The translations under genes and the position numbers were made by a program. From the NCBI GenBank assembly GCA_949361645.1, contig OX442422.1, forward strand, positions 9,498,426 to 9,562,425: a DNA stretch of 64,000 nt, read 5' to 3'. Shown here piece by piece: positions 48,224 through 64,000 of the stretch. Below the pieces are notes generated by a model, which was not told the origin of the DNA, made no database searches, and worked only from the letters and a program-made list of their open reading frames with translations. Position 1 is the first letter of the stretch. The number at the start of each line of letters is the position of its first letter. This DNA comes from Spongilla lacustris. Lineage: Eukaryota > Porifera > Demospongiae > Spongillida > Spongillidae.

Positions 48224-50835
48224 CTAGCAACCAACTCGTGTGCATACCTCTGACCAACTCCAACCCAACCAACCTGTGTGAATCCTTCTGGTACATGTGG
48301 TACAGTGGTGAGTGACATCAGAGGTACCCAACACCTTTAAGCACACAGGGCAAAACTGACCACTACGATACTGCCTGAGGGGGGGGGGGGGCATTATATA
48401 GAAATGGAGGGAGGGAGAGGTGTACATAATACACAATACAGAGTGGGCATAATATAGAAAGGCAGGATGTATATAATACACAATATAGAGTGGGCATTAT
48501 ATAGAAAGGGAGGGAGGGAGAGATAATATAAAGTGTAGAGTGGGCATTATATAGAAAGGGAGAAAATTATAACAGTTCCGGACATAAATGGAAGGTTAGC
48601 CAAGCAGGACAGCTTAGGGAGAGGGCTCACCTTGAACACTGCATGCAAAGTGTCTGCAAGAACTTATCCTTGTGGTACTGGAAGGAGATAAAGACAGCCA
48701 TGACATACTGCCCATCACAAAGCCACGGGGGAACACACTTGAATACACCAACCTCGTGTTTCCATTTGGTGCCCGCTCCAATGCCCGGTGACTTTGCCCC
48801 ACAGCTGGCACAGCTCCCACACACACGACAGAGCCACAGTCCTGATTACCATGGTAACAAATATACTTCACTGAACAACCAAAGAATTTAAACAAGCTGG
48901 TAGCTACACATGTACATGTATATCAAAATTGACATGTCAATAAGCTGGTGATTTTGCCTATCAGTATGCAATACTATACATCAGTTTTGTAGTAAATCAT
49001 TCTTGAGAACCAATGGCCTCATATATGGACCTACACATGGTTAATTCACTCCCCCAGAGTTGCTTTAAATATATATTAATTCGTACAACTGAATTTAAGG
49101 TTTTAAAAAGTCAGCTTGCAACTGTAGCCAGTGCCAAACAGATGTGACATTGTGTGAATGAATGTGTGCCATTATGAGTGTGTGAATGTGTGACATTGTG
49201 TGAATGACATTGAGTGAATGTGTGTGAATGTGTGACATTGTGTGAATGTTTGACATTGTGTGAGTGTGTGCACACATACCAGAAGGTATTCCATTGAGGT
49301 TCACACAGAAGGAATGGTAGCCACGGTCACACTCATCACAGAACACCATACTCTCCTCCTGTCCTCCGCCCCCGCACACCTGGCAGGTCTTGCACTCCAA
49401 GCATTGCCATGGATACGTCCGAGCAATGGCGGCCACTTTGGGAGTGAGGCTGAGGCAAGAGGGATGGGCTGGGGAAGGAGGGAGGGAGGGAGGGAGGGAG
49501 GGAGGGAGAGAGGGAGGGAGGGAGGGAGGGAGGGAGGGAGGGAGGGAGGGGGGGGAGGGAGGGAGGGAGGGAGGGAGGGGGGGGAGGGAGGGAGGGAGGG
49601 GAGGGGAGGGGAGGGGAGGGGAGGGAAAAGGCATACATATTAGCAACAGACCACACACTGGTGCACTGACTGTGGTTGTGGCAGCTGGTGCAGTACAGCA
49701 GGTCCTCAGGCACATCTCTTTGGTTGTTGGCTCTTCCCTTGTAGCACACACTGCAAGCTATTTTTAACCCTAACCTCTGGAGGGAGGGAGGGAGGGAGGA
49801 GGGAGGGAGAGGGGGAGGGGGAGGGAGAGAGGGAGGGGGAGGGAGGGAGGGAGAAAAAGGGAGGGATGGGGAGGGAGGGGAAAGGAGGGATGGAAGGAGA
49901 GAGATAAAAGGCATGAACTATATTGCCATTATATCAAGAACAAATGTGATACCACTGGGTGCTCCAAATGATGCCACTGGGTTCAGTTACACTCACCCAT
50001 GTCATCCCCTTCTCTTCCACACATAATCACCACACCACACATAACATACTACACACACCACACTGACACACATCCACACATGTCTAACCTTGGGTTGTGC
50101 TGGACGGGACAGTCCAGGTGGAGAGTGAACATTGGTGGTGGTGTAAGGGGCAGTGTTGGCAGCCTGAAGGGACCATTGGGAGGGGGTGAGGGAAGGAACC
50201 ATTGGGAGGGAGGTGAGGGGAGGAACCATTGGGAGGGGGTGAGGGGAGGAACCATTGAGAGGGGTGAGGGGAGGAACCATTGGGAGGAGGTGAAGGGAGG
50301 ACCCATTGAATGATACATGTAGGGAGGGGTCCATGCAGCAAACACTGAAACCATGGCAACCACCCTAATCAACACCTCACTCACGGCTGATGCCATCATG
50401 GAGGCTATAGCCCCACCCACAGTAGTGTTGGCAGTACCAATGGTGGCCTGGAGTGTGTGGGGGGAAGAAGAGGCTCTGTTGTGTCAACTTGCCCATTTAA
50501 ATTAAGCCCCTCCTCCATTAGCAATGTGTCAAGTTTTAGACTTGATGTAAAAATAACTATGTCACTATACATAACAGAAGGGGTGTGGCCAAGGTGCACG
50601 ATAAAGGGGTGTGGCCAAGGTGCACGATAAAGGGGTGTGGCCAAGGTGCATGATAAAGGGGTGTGGCCAAGGTGCATGGTAAAGGGGTGTGGCCAAGGTG
50701 CATGTTTACCTGCTGTTGTGAGATGGTTGATGACGTCACAGTGTTTAGAGGAAGGCTTTGTAGCTCCTGAGGTGTGTACCTGTTTATTTGAACCAAGTCA
50801 TACAGGGTGTGTGCCTCTGTGTGTGCCTGTGTGTG

Positions 50836-50915
<80 letters not shown>

Positions 50916-50929
50916 TGTATGTGTGTGTA

Positions 50930-50964
<35 letters not shown>

Positions 50965-53547
50965 ATGTGTATGTGTGTGTATATGTGTGTGTGGAGTGTC
51001 CACACCAACCTTGGGTACCAGTCTGAGTACTGTCCCGGTAGAAGGGCTATGGGATATCTGCTCGTGGGTCCAGCAGGCCGAGGTGTCAATGGCTTCCGTG
51101 AGAACTGAAGAATCTGAGGAGATAGAAGACCACACCCCCAAGATGGTGGACATATCACACACAGAAGTGACCAAGGTAACAAGTAGGACAGCAGGTAATC
51201 ATTACATTTGCCACCATAATGGTACAGTGTAAACGAAGTTTTTTTTTTTGTATTGGTTTTAGCATGAAAACAACAACCTCCATTGGAACATCATAAATCA
51301 CTCTCCTTAGCATATGGCACATGAATCATGAAAAACTGGCAACACTTCTGTAACATAAAGCTCAATCACAATAACCACTAACCAATAACCACTAACCAAT
51401 AACCAGCAGTAGACCTCACTTTGTAACAGTGAGCACAAGTAGTCACCCTCCCATCTCACCCTGGGTCCAGCTACACCCCTCACCCTCCCATCTCACCCTG
51501 GGTCCAGCTAAACCCCTCACCCTCCCATCTCACCCTGGGTCCAGCTAAACCCCTCACCCTCCCATCTCACCCTGGGTCCAGCTATACCCCTCACCCTCCC
51601 ATCTCACCCTGGGTCCAGCTAAACCCCTCACCCTCCCATCTCACCCTGGGTCCAGCTAAACCCCTCACCCTCCCATCTCACCCTGGGTCCAGCTATACCC
51701 CTCACCCTCCCATCTCACCCTGGGTCCAGCTACACCCCTCACCCTCCCATCTCACCCTGGGTCCAGCTATACCCCTCACCCTCCCATCTCACCCTGGGTC
51801 CAGCTACACCCCTCACCCTCCCATCTCACCCTCCCATCTCACCCTGGTCTGGGTGTCCAGGTAGACACACCTCTGTCTTCTCTGCTCCATGATGCTGGAA
51901 TTGTACTCCACCGTCCTCTGCAGAGCATCTCTGAGGAGGCTGTGCTGGTTGTACTTACCCTCCGACACACTCTGCAGCAGTGTGGGCCATCACAAAGCAT
52001 TAACCCCTTGAAGGAAGCATCACCACCCACTCGCTGCCCCTCCCCTCCCCTCCTCCCTGTCCCTCCCCTCCCCTCCATTCTGCAGGCTACCCCAGTAGGT
52101 ACTAACCCAGCCATGGCTACCCCAGTAGTACTTACCCAGCCATGGCTACCCCAGTAAGTACTTACCCAGGCCCCTGCCATGCTCCTGGACTCCATTATCT
52201 TCTTCTTCAGAGCGGTCTGGAACTCTCTCTCCTCCAGTACATCCATGTACTCCTGATACTTGCGAGGGTAGTCAGCCGCCATTAGCTCCAACACCTGCTC
52301 ACTCCAAAGTGCAACCAGTCCTGTGTGTGTGTATGTGTGTGTGTGTGGTGTGTATGTGTGTGTGTGCATGTGTGTGTGTGCATGTGTGGTGTGCATGTGT
52401 GCATGTGCATGTGTGGTGTGCATGTGTGCATGTGTGGTGTACATGTGTGCATGTGTGTATGTGTGTGTGGTGTGTGTATGTGTGTGTGGTGTGTGTATGT
52501 GTGTGTGGTGTGTGTATGTGTGTGTGGTGTGTGTATGTGTGTGTGGTGTGTGCATGTGTGTGTGTGCATGTGTGTGTATGTATGTGTGCACATGGGTGTA
52601 CATTATGGGTGTCCCTATATATTTGCATGTGTGTAGCTCACCCATGTTGCTAAAAATCTCACTGACCACACCCCTTCCTACAAGGTACTTTCTCTCTTCC
52701 ACATCCAAGGTTCTCCGCTCGAGGTCTGCAGGGGGTTAAATAGTACTCACATACCTCGTCCCCATCCCAGGTCTACAGGGGGTTAAATAGTATTCACACC
52801 TCTTCCCCACCCCACAATATTTAAACAGGACTGGAACCATATGTATTTCCACTCAAGCCTCAGAAAAGTGGTGTTCCCTTAACACCAATGGCTACACCTT
52901 GCAAGTGTTCCCTTAACACCAATGGCTACACCTTGCAAGTGTTCCCTTAGCGCCAATGGCTACACCTTGCAAGTGTTCCCTTAGCGCCAATGGCTACACC
53001 TTGCAAGTGTTCCCTTAGCACCAATGGTTACACCTTGCAAGTGTTCCCTTAGCATCAATGGTTACACCTTGCAAGTGTTCCCTTAGCACCAATGGCTACA
53101 CCTTTGCAAGAAGACCCATCAATATGCCTGACAGGTGCACATGAATGAAAGTGTTTAACATTATATAAATTAACATGCACCCCCTGCTTGGAAGGAGAGC
53201 ACACTATGGGATATCTTATTTTGTGTGAAACTGTTTCTTACCCGGATACTTCCTTTGGATTCCCCTGATATCCAAGAACTCGGCCACCTGCTCCTGGAGC
53301 ATGTAGTGCTCCGCTGTGTCGTCACCCAGGGGCCACTGGTATTCAAAAAGCCTTCCCGCTGGGAAGTAGTCACCGTCGGGACTGTTGCTGCGACAGTCGT
53401 CGTCCTGAATAGACCGCTTCTTTCCTTGCGCTGTGGCACTGTTAGTACCGATGCTATCCTGTAAATGCGCTTGCGTACCAGGGAAATGGAGCTGCAGGTT
53501 TCAACAACAAAGAGGGCCGCCATCACACTTACCGTGTCCTTCTCCAT
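48224..53547 (-). CDS. PHF10: PHF10/BAF45A-like subunit of the PBAF complex
   Basis: Fourteen minus-strand exons: 53533-53547, 53242-53491, 52642-52725, 52166-52320, 51843-51971, 51010-51113, 50710-50779, 50385-50447, 50089-50163, 49671-49776, 49280-49468, 48753-48841, 48631-48677, 48224-48374. They join in phase to 508 aa; human PHF10 is about 498. The SAY region (about 45-250) reads [72 protein letters not shown] and [13 protein letters not shown], the PHF10/SAYP order. Tandem PHD fingers follow (about 320-425), with [16 protein letters not shown] and [15 protein letters not shown]. These bind histone H3 tails in chromatin remodelling. Unusually, exons 12-14 add [10 protein letters not shown]...KWKHE and GQFCPVC, like a third PHD of KMT2 proteins. 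The last exon's end (stop at 48224) is less certain. Confidence 0.88.
49470..49626. repeat. (GGGA)n repeat, PHF10 intron 10
   Basis: A nearly pure GGGAGGGA purine tract between the two PHD-encoding exons, starting 2 bp from the exon 11 acceptor. A second one at about 49780-49900 lies at the acceptor of exon 10. They serve as the polypyrimidine tracts on the transcribed minus strand. Confidence 0.9.
50170..50310. repeat. Minisatellite, unit about 26 bp, PHF10 intron 8
   Basis: GGAGGAACCATTGGGAGGGG units, five to six copies. A 25-bp GTGTGGCCAAGGTGCA repeat lies at 50581-50705 in intron 7, just after the exon 7 donor on the minus strand. Confidence 0.8.
50825..50992. repeat. (GT)n microsatellite, PHF10 intron 6
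   Basis: Pure GT, then GTAT variants. Confidence 0.95.
51460..51850. repeat. 37-38-bp minisatellite at the PHF10 exon 5 donor
   Basis: About ten copies. On the transcribed strand each unit reads CTGGACCCAGG|GTGAGATGGG, which imitates the real exon end and donor CCAGACCAGG|GTGAGATGGG at 51843. Copies are nearly identical. Confidence 0.9.
52321..52600. repeat. GT-rich compound microsatellite, PHF10 intron 3
   Basis: GTGTATGTGTGTGTGGT units of about 18 bp within GT runs, directly abutting the exon 4 acceptor. Confidence 0.9.
52875..53105. repeat. Minisatellite, unit about 34 bp, PHF10 intron 2
   Basis: AGTGTTCCCTTAGCACCAAT followed by GGCTACACCTTGCA, about seven copies. Confidence 0.85.
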
Positions 53548-53727
53548 CTCCAGGCCAAGGATCCCAGTGCTATAAGATCGATATTATATTAAAAAGTTTA
53601 ATGTGGCGCGCTTACTGTTAATTATGCGCTGCCACGATTTACGGTACACAAAGCGAAAAAGAAATGTGTACCATGAATTCTAGTCACGTGATTAATCATC
53701 TGGTTTCTGGAAATACGTACGTATGTT
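53548..53727. promoter_or_regulatory. Bidirectional promoter between PHF10 and L3HYPDH
   Basis: Only 180 bp separate the divergent start codons. No clear TATA box was picked out. The region contains TCACGTGA at about 53684, a palindromic E-box that could serve both genes. Confidence 0.6.
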
Positions 53728-54635
53728 ATGGAGCCCTTTAGGAAACGAGAAGTTATTCGAACAGTTGAGATGCACACTGGAGGAGAGCCATTGAGGATTA
53801 TCCAATCAGGTGCGTTGGAGATATTACACCTTCACAGAATGCCTTCCTTACCATTAAAGGTACATATTCTCTCTGCAGGTCAAACCTAAAATATGACGTC
53901 ATTCCTTAAGTTTGATACATCAGCATGAAATATTCATAAAGTTGTACAGGATACCTCTTGGTCTTAGTGTGCAGTGGTGTAGCCTAGAGCTACTCTTCCT
54001 CACAGGGAAGAGTTCATAACCATCCAGGATGGGAACTCAGCCTCTGATCCTGACCAGTGCTTGATCCCAAGGATTCATCCCAAATTTCACCACGGGATTG
54101 GTGGCTTTTCCCATACAAAAATTGCGTCTAGGATTGTAAAGCACTCAACCAAATGGTGAAGTGTGGGATTCGTCCTTTGACCAAACACCGGGATCAGAGG
54201 CTAGGTTTCCTGATGTTAGAAATTTATTACCTGTGGGGATCTTGTTGTCTTCTTTGGGTTCAGTACACATTACAAATAAGAAGCTATTCTTGGGACCAAG
54301 CTGATTGGTTGCGTACAATTGAATGTGTTATCTGTAATTATCTACCTTGATATATTAACCTTGACATGTATGTATTTACTTGTGGAGATAAATTGTGCAG
54401 GTTACGTTAGCATCTGAGGATCACACTTGAGGTATAACCTTTAATGATGTGTTATGTTTGGTATTACTTTAAAAACACGTTCTAGTTTATTAGAGAGCTT
54501 TCCAAACCCACAATGACACATTGTGCTCCTTCGTGCACAATATGTGTACCTACCTACATATGCTCCAAATACAATGTAATATATAAGTGCATGTGAATGC
54601 CATTATTTACCTGCAGTGTACTTTTTGTACCTGTA

Positions 54636-54674
<39 letters not shown>

Positions 54675-56784
54675 GTAACATGTATGCATGTTTAACACAG
54701 ATGATGCTCCAGTCCTATACCCCCCTCCCCCCCCCCCCCCCCCCCCCAATCTCCCAGGGTACCCTCCCATAGAGGGAAGGACGTTACTGGAAAAGAGGAG
54801 ATACGTGCGTGAGAGGCTGGACCACCTGCGTACCATGCTGATGAGGGAGCCAAGGGGACACTTTGACATGTACGGAGCCCTCCTGGTGGACCCTGACCTT
54901 CCAGAGGCTGACCTGGCCGTGCTGTTCATGCACAACGAAGGTAGAGGGGAGAGGGGGAGGGAGGGGGAGTGGTCACCTGTGGGTGGGAGGGTGGTGCAAG
55001 AGGTGACCTTTGCCGGCCCCCCACCACACCTCCATTACATCACCCTACATGTACATAGTGTTATTGAACAAGTGCAATAAAATGAAATTTAGTGACATTA
55101 GCCAAGGGTAAATCCCTATGGTATACTGTAATGGCTACATAACTGGCAATGTCTATGTAACTGTAATATTTACACAGCTGTAATGTCTATGTAACTATAA
55201 TGCTATAATGTTAACATAATGTCTATGTAAGTATAATGTCTACACAGCTGTAATGTCTATGTAACTATAATGTTAACATAATGTCTATTCAGTATAATGT
55301 CTACACAGCTGTAATGTCTATGTAACTATAATGTTAACATAATGTCTATTAAGTATAATGTCTACACAGCTGTAATGTCTATGTAACTATAATGTTAACA
55401 TAATGTCTATGTAACTATAATGTTAACATAATGTCTATGTAACTATAATGTTAACATGTATGTAACTATAATGTCTACACAGCTGTAATGTCTATGTAAC
55501 CACAATGTCTGCTGTAGTTATTATTAACCCTTACCTCACTGGGCAGGGTACAGCACCATGTGTGGGCATGGCGTCATTGGCCTCGGGCGGTATGCTGTGG
55601 ACTACAATCTTGTAAAGCCAGTTTGCCCTGAGACGCCCGTCAGGATCCAGTGCCCGTGTGGACTGGTGACGGCATATGTGGAGTACCAGGGAGGGGTGTC
55701 CGGGGCTGTGAGGTTTGAGAGCGTTCCAGCATTTGCCTTCCTGACGAATCAGAAGATCGAAGTGGATGGCTATGGGTGTGTGCAGTACGACATAGGTTAT
55801 GGGGGGGCGTTCTATGCCTTCGCTGACATTGCCCAGTTTGGGCTGGACCTGGCTAAGTCTCCAATCCAGGACATCATTGCAGCTGGTTCCAGCCTTACTG
55901 AAGCCGTGAGGAGGTCTGTTAGCCTCTCGCACCCGGAGAGCCAGGACCTGGCCTTTCTGTACGGCACCATACTCACAGATGGGAGTGAGGAGTACAGCAA
56001 TGACCCCACAGCTAACATATGCATCTTTGCTGATTGTCAGGTAAGGCTTTGTTTGGTCTGTACTTCAAGGCTCACATGGGCTCACATGGGCTCACATGGG
56101 CTCACATGGGCTCACATGTCAAGACTCACATGGGCTCTTAGTGTATTAGAAGTATTGAATTTTTTTTGGGGGGGGGGGGGGGAATGGGGATGGGAATGTA
56201 TTTGAAGTTGACTTCAGTTTGATTAGTGGTGCCCATTGTTTCAAGGTGGACCGCAGCCCCACTGGCTCAGGTGTCACTGCCCGCATTGCATTGCAGTACC
56301 ACAAGCGTCAGATCAAACTAGGTATGTGTGCTGATATCGGTCATCGTTGTATGTGAAATGGAATCATAGTAATATTTTGAATAGGGCGTGCTGTGCACTG
56401 ACAGTCTCACACAATGATACATATGTGCACAACCCACACAACTTAAAAAACTTCCATTTCATGGGGGTGTGGGGGGGGGGGAGGGGGAGGAAAGAGAGCA
56501 TGACTTAATCATATTCATGATCACACAGCATGCTATGATGTGCAATTATATACATCACACACATTACATCACACACACACTACATCACATCAGGTGAAAA
56601 GAGATGGTTTTTGCAGGCCAAAGTTGGATCTCGTTTTAGTGGGCTTGCCCTACGCGAGGTTCCCTACGGCCCCTACAAGGATGCAGTGGTGGTGGAGGTG
56701 TCGGGGAAGGCCAACTACACAGGAGAGTCCACCTTCTGGTGTGAGGAGGGAGATGATCTGGCTGCAGGCTTCCTGCTCAAGTGA
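53728..56784 (+). CDS. L3HYPDH: trans-L-3-hydroxyproline dehydratase
   Basis: Five exons, 53728-53809, 54758-54940, 55547-56040, 56246-56321 and 56594-56784, join in phase to 341 aa; the human enzyme is about 354. It belongs to the proline racemase fold family. [14 protein letters not shown] at the N-terminus and [12 protein letters not shown] (Cys94) form one half of the active site. The second catalytic position reads DRSPTGSG, with Thr259 in place of Cys. Cys/Thr is the pattern of the dehydratase that converts trans-3-hydroxy-L-proline to pyrroline-2-carboxylate, a collagen-derived amino acid route; racemases have Cys/Cys. The C-terminus GFLLK is typical. No signal peptide is seen, so it is probably cytosolic. 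The acceptor at 56594 was chosen because it restores phase. Confidence 0.93.
55130..55510. repeat. AT-rich tandem repeat, L3HYPDH intron 2
   Basis: Interleaved units TAATGTCTATGTAACTATAA and TGTTAACATAATGTC, plus TACACAGCTG variants. Confidence 0.85.
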
Positions 56785-57093
56785 ACATTTGAACATTGCG
56801 TACCAAGGGACTAATTATTATTTTTATGTGCGTATAATTCGTTCTGTCATTCTCTCGCGTGGCTCATCTGTCTCACGTGGTTCTTTTCTCCGCCTCACCA
56901 GTGCTGCCCGCGTATCTGCATGTTGGGCGGAAATACCCGGGTATATGCGGCTAAACATATTTTTTAAAGTCTGGGGACTACCTCATAATTAACACACATA
57001 TAAGCGCACCACGTGATAATAAAAATTGAGGTCGTTCAAAACTGCTCTCATGCAGAGATATTATAAATATACCACTCTTAGTAACACAGTGAA
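56785..57093. promoter_or_regulatory. Spacer upstream of the B3GAT-like gene
   Basis: No coding sequence. Contains CCACGTGATAATAAAA near 57010 and a TATAAATATA stretch at about 57062, about 30 bp before the start codon, which may be a TATA element. Confidence 0.4.
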
Positions 57094-61282
<4,189 letters not shown>

Positions 61283-61943
61283 ATACTTAGTGCTTTTTAA
61301 TGACACAGCTGGTTATTAACATTAGGAGCGGAGAGGGAGACCAGTGGGCTACATGGAAGTGGTGTAAGCCATGGAATCTGATGATCGGGTTCCCATGCAA
61401 ACTGTTTGGCTTTGACACAACACATCTGTACTTGGAAGCATTTATGTTGTGAAGTGTGTCCCTCATGCATATGTACATATGTAGCTGTGAAGTTGATATT
61501 CATCTGAGTACGGCTGCGTGTGGGCCTGGGGATGAGATTGAACTAGTACTTGTTGGAACTAGAAATAAAACACATCTACTAAGATGGCTTAAAGCTCTGG
61601 CGGAAGTTGGCACTCAATAGCTGAGTTAGTAGTAGTTTTTGGGCAATGCAGTGGTACACGAGCCATGAGATTACATCCCTGATCATGTATGACGCTGTAT
61701 TATAACGTAAGGTCTTTAATATCCCTCGGTACCGTAGGATAGTCTAGCTGTAATGAGAACAATGTACACTTTTATTCAGCTAAGTATTACATGCAGGTCA
61801 GCAGGCGCACAGCACTATTTTTTCTCCACAGCCAGAAAATCAAAGATCACAATTAAGCGTCTTTCAAACCCAACCAATCAAACGAATTCTTACCGATAAA
61901 AATATATATATAAAGTTGCGCTCCGAATGGGGCGGCTCCCGTA
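61283..61943. other. Intergenic between the two B3GAT-like genes
   Basis: No gene recognised. AATAAA at about 61564 is a candidate poly(A) signal for the upstream gene. TATATATATAAAG at about 61902-61914, some 30-40 bp before the next ATG, is a likely TATA box. Confidence 0.45.
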
Positions 61944-62687
61944 ATGGCTCTAGCAAGGTTTATCACGACCGTTATGCCTGCCCTTTTCCTCATGAGCTCC
62001 AATATATTCACAGGATACATAACGAGTCAAATCTTCCAGGTCGAGAGGAACGGTAAGCTTGCCAGATGGCACTCGTAAGTATGTGCTGGTTTCATTTGTG
62101 GCGCGCGGCATGTGTGATAGAATGAAAGAGAGGTCGTTGCTTCTATTTCACCGTCCCTTCTCATCCTCACCGACCGACCGCATGTGTTGGTTGTGTCTGC
62201 GTTCGCACCCGCCTATAGAATTGTTTTTCCCAACCAAGCGCGAGCAAGAGGAATTCAAGTGGCCGGAGAAGAATGCTACCAACCCGCCGTCGCTCCCTTC
62301 CCAGGCTACAACCCTGCTCCCTTCCCGGGCTAAAACCGTTTACATGATAACCTCGACGGAACCCCGGAACACTCAGAAGCTGGACTTAACGTCCCTATGT
62401 CAAACTTTGATGCACGTCTCCAATTTGGTTTGGATCGTGGTGGAGTCTTCGTCTGTAAAGAGCAGAGGAGTAACAAAAGTCTTGGAGCGTTGCCAAGTTC
62501 CTAGTGTCCACCTGAACGTCCCGGAGCACAGTAGCGTGCTTGAACAGAGGAACGCTGGACTGAAATTTCTAGTTGAAACCTATTGCGATGTGGAACGTTG
62601 CGATGGAGTGGTGTGCTTCGGGAATGACGGCACCAAATATGATATACGGCTGTTCAACGAGGTAACAGTGTGGTGTGGCGTGGTGGT

Positions 62688-62736
<49 letters not shown>

Positions 62737-63987
62737 AATATTATATGCCAATACTATCTATGGGTTTTTGGCCCTTCTCATTTCCCTCTCATAAACTTAC
62801 ACTTCTTTGCTCTTCACATACACGCACATAATAATTACCCACCCACACACACACACACCCACACACACACACATACACACACACACACACATGAGAGGGA
62901 GGATGGCAAGGGCATACACGGGCATGGCAAAGGGATCACCCTGAGTAGTTTCCTCTTGGGATAGTATTGTGGTACCATCAACATATAAGATCAGTGTGTT
63001 CCCTGTATGTATTGATGAGAAGGGTGGAAACGGAAGGGCACAGGAATATTTTGGAGGGCAGTTTTCCCTGTTCCCATGCCAACTGTCCTTTATGAGTCGA
63101 GTTCACTTGTTGCAGATCATAAAGACTGAAGGCGTCTCAGTGTACACAGTAGCCTTCTCGGGAGGCCTGCTGGTTGAAGGTCCTCTGTGCAAGGAGGGAA
63201 GAGTGAGCACATGGATGTATGACAACAGCTCAGAAGCCAGGTTAGTGATGGGTTATGGATTTGGGAGAATCCCACAAGGGGGTGCCCTGGCGATGAGGTA
63301 TGACCACGCATGTTGTGTACACGTACTACCAGCATGTTTAGAGTACTGGCAACTCTTCTTATTTGTTGGTTTTTTGTTGGTTTAAAAAAAAAAACAATTA
63401 GGCCACACCCAGTTGTCCAATGAGATTCCTGTATATGTGGTCTCACACACAATGCCTTACTACATGCTATTAAATATAGTGCCTGCACATAGTTATCATT
63501 GTGGTATGCACTTTGACCTCTTCCTATTTCCCCCTTCCTCCTTTTGTGGTTTCCCTGTGCCACATTGTTTATATAAAGTACTACGTGTACTGTATGTATG
63601 CTACTAAGTTTATGGAATGATACATGCCCACACACACACACCATGCACACATACACACATGCACACACACATGCACACACACACACACATGCACACACAC
63701 ACATGCACACACACACATGTACACACATGCACACACACACACATGCACACACACATGCACATGCACACACACACACATATACACACACACACAGTTCTGT
63801 CAGGGTGTTTCCCATCAGTACCCTTGGATTTGCTGTACACACCGATTTATTGCTGCAGCACCCAAGCATTCAGTTTGGTATGTCAAAAGCAGGCTCGTGG
63901 GTAGAAGATGAATCTGTAGGGACCGCATTCCTGGAACATCTTGGGTTGACCCAAGATCAGCTGGAGTGTAGGAGCAGTGATAGAGAG
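61944..63987 (+). CDS. GT43 B3GAT-like 2, probable pseudoenzyme (3' end outside window)
   Basis: Exons 61944-62052, 62219-62661, 63116-63240 and 63804-63987; the last exon lies beyond the window. Intron positions and phases equal those of the gene at 57094, and exon 4 has the same length (184 nt), so the two are tandem paralogues. The N-terminus [20 protein letters not shown] is a signal-anchor. Key positions have changed: TPTYAR is TSTEPR, VVEDS is VVESS, the metal-binding DDD is NDG (172-174), and RPFPIDMAGFAV is [16 protein letters not shown] (Glu205) and EQRNAGLKF remain. The frame is open, so the protein is probably made but may not bind UDP-sugar normally. The exon 4 donor reads GAG|GCAAGT. 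Confidence 0.82.
62693..62893. repeat. (GT)n and (CA)n tracts, B3GAT-like 2 intron 2
   Basis: GT run at 62693-62736 and CA run at about 62845-62891, opposite in polarity and able to pair. Another CA-rich tract at 63628-63793 abuts exon 4. Confidence 0.85.
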
Positions 63988-64000
63988 GCAAGTGCTGTGA

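Noticed and set aside
49095..49751. A continuous minus-strand protein with a Pro/Ser/Leu-rich middle
   Set aside because: The low-complexity middle is the translated (GGGA)n intron between PHF10 exons 10 and 11.

Overview
The window is a piece of a metazoan nuclear genome. Its genes have many small introns with GT-AG borders and conserved phases, and they encode animal proteins: a DH-PH RhoGEF, the PBAF subunit PHF10, a trans-L-3-hydroxyproline dehydratase, and GT43 glucuronosyltransferases. Relics of the DUF6589 family and of a retroelement family that I associate with sponges and cnidarians suggest a non-bilaterian marine animal, but I cannot name the species.

Layout. 1-1818: no firm gene, one possible minus-strand terminal exon. 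1819-16094 (+): a complete 17-exon RhoGEF gene of about 1602 codons, whose giant last exon carries three protein repeat arrays and ends in a hydrophobic tail anchor. 16269-25165: three arrays of a 33/25-bp minisatellite, separated by a TIR element and by the first copy of a unique block. That block and its second copy (about 25165-27500) each hold a TIR element and a minus-strand CARD/death-fold-like terminal exon. The copies differ by clean transposon insertions: a mariner-type foldback in copy 1 and a piggyBac-type MITE in copy 2. 28902-33503: an intact young Ty3/gypsy retrotransposon. Its 3' LTR abuts a second, 5'-truncated copy of the RhoGEF gene (33510-39505) that has an in-frame stop.

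39506-48223 is a transposon graveyard: a long palindrome, a TIR MITE, Merlin/ISXO2-like fragments, a hAT MITE in the 3' flank of a small coiled-coil ORF, and decayed DUF6589 and retroelement genes. 48224-61282 is gene-dense: PHF10 (-) and L3HYPDH (+) are divergent with 180 bp between start codons, then a B3GAT-like gene (+). 61944 to the end holds a second B3GAT-like gene (+) that lacks several nucleotide-sugar-binding residues and runs off the window.

The genes do not form one pathway. Two themes stand out. Minisatellites in several introns start at the 5' splice site and carry copies of it. The paralogous blocks act as before-and-after records for several transposon insertions. Exon models were built by hand from splice motifs, phase continuity and family resemblance; no search was run.
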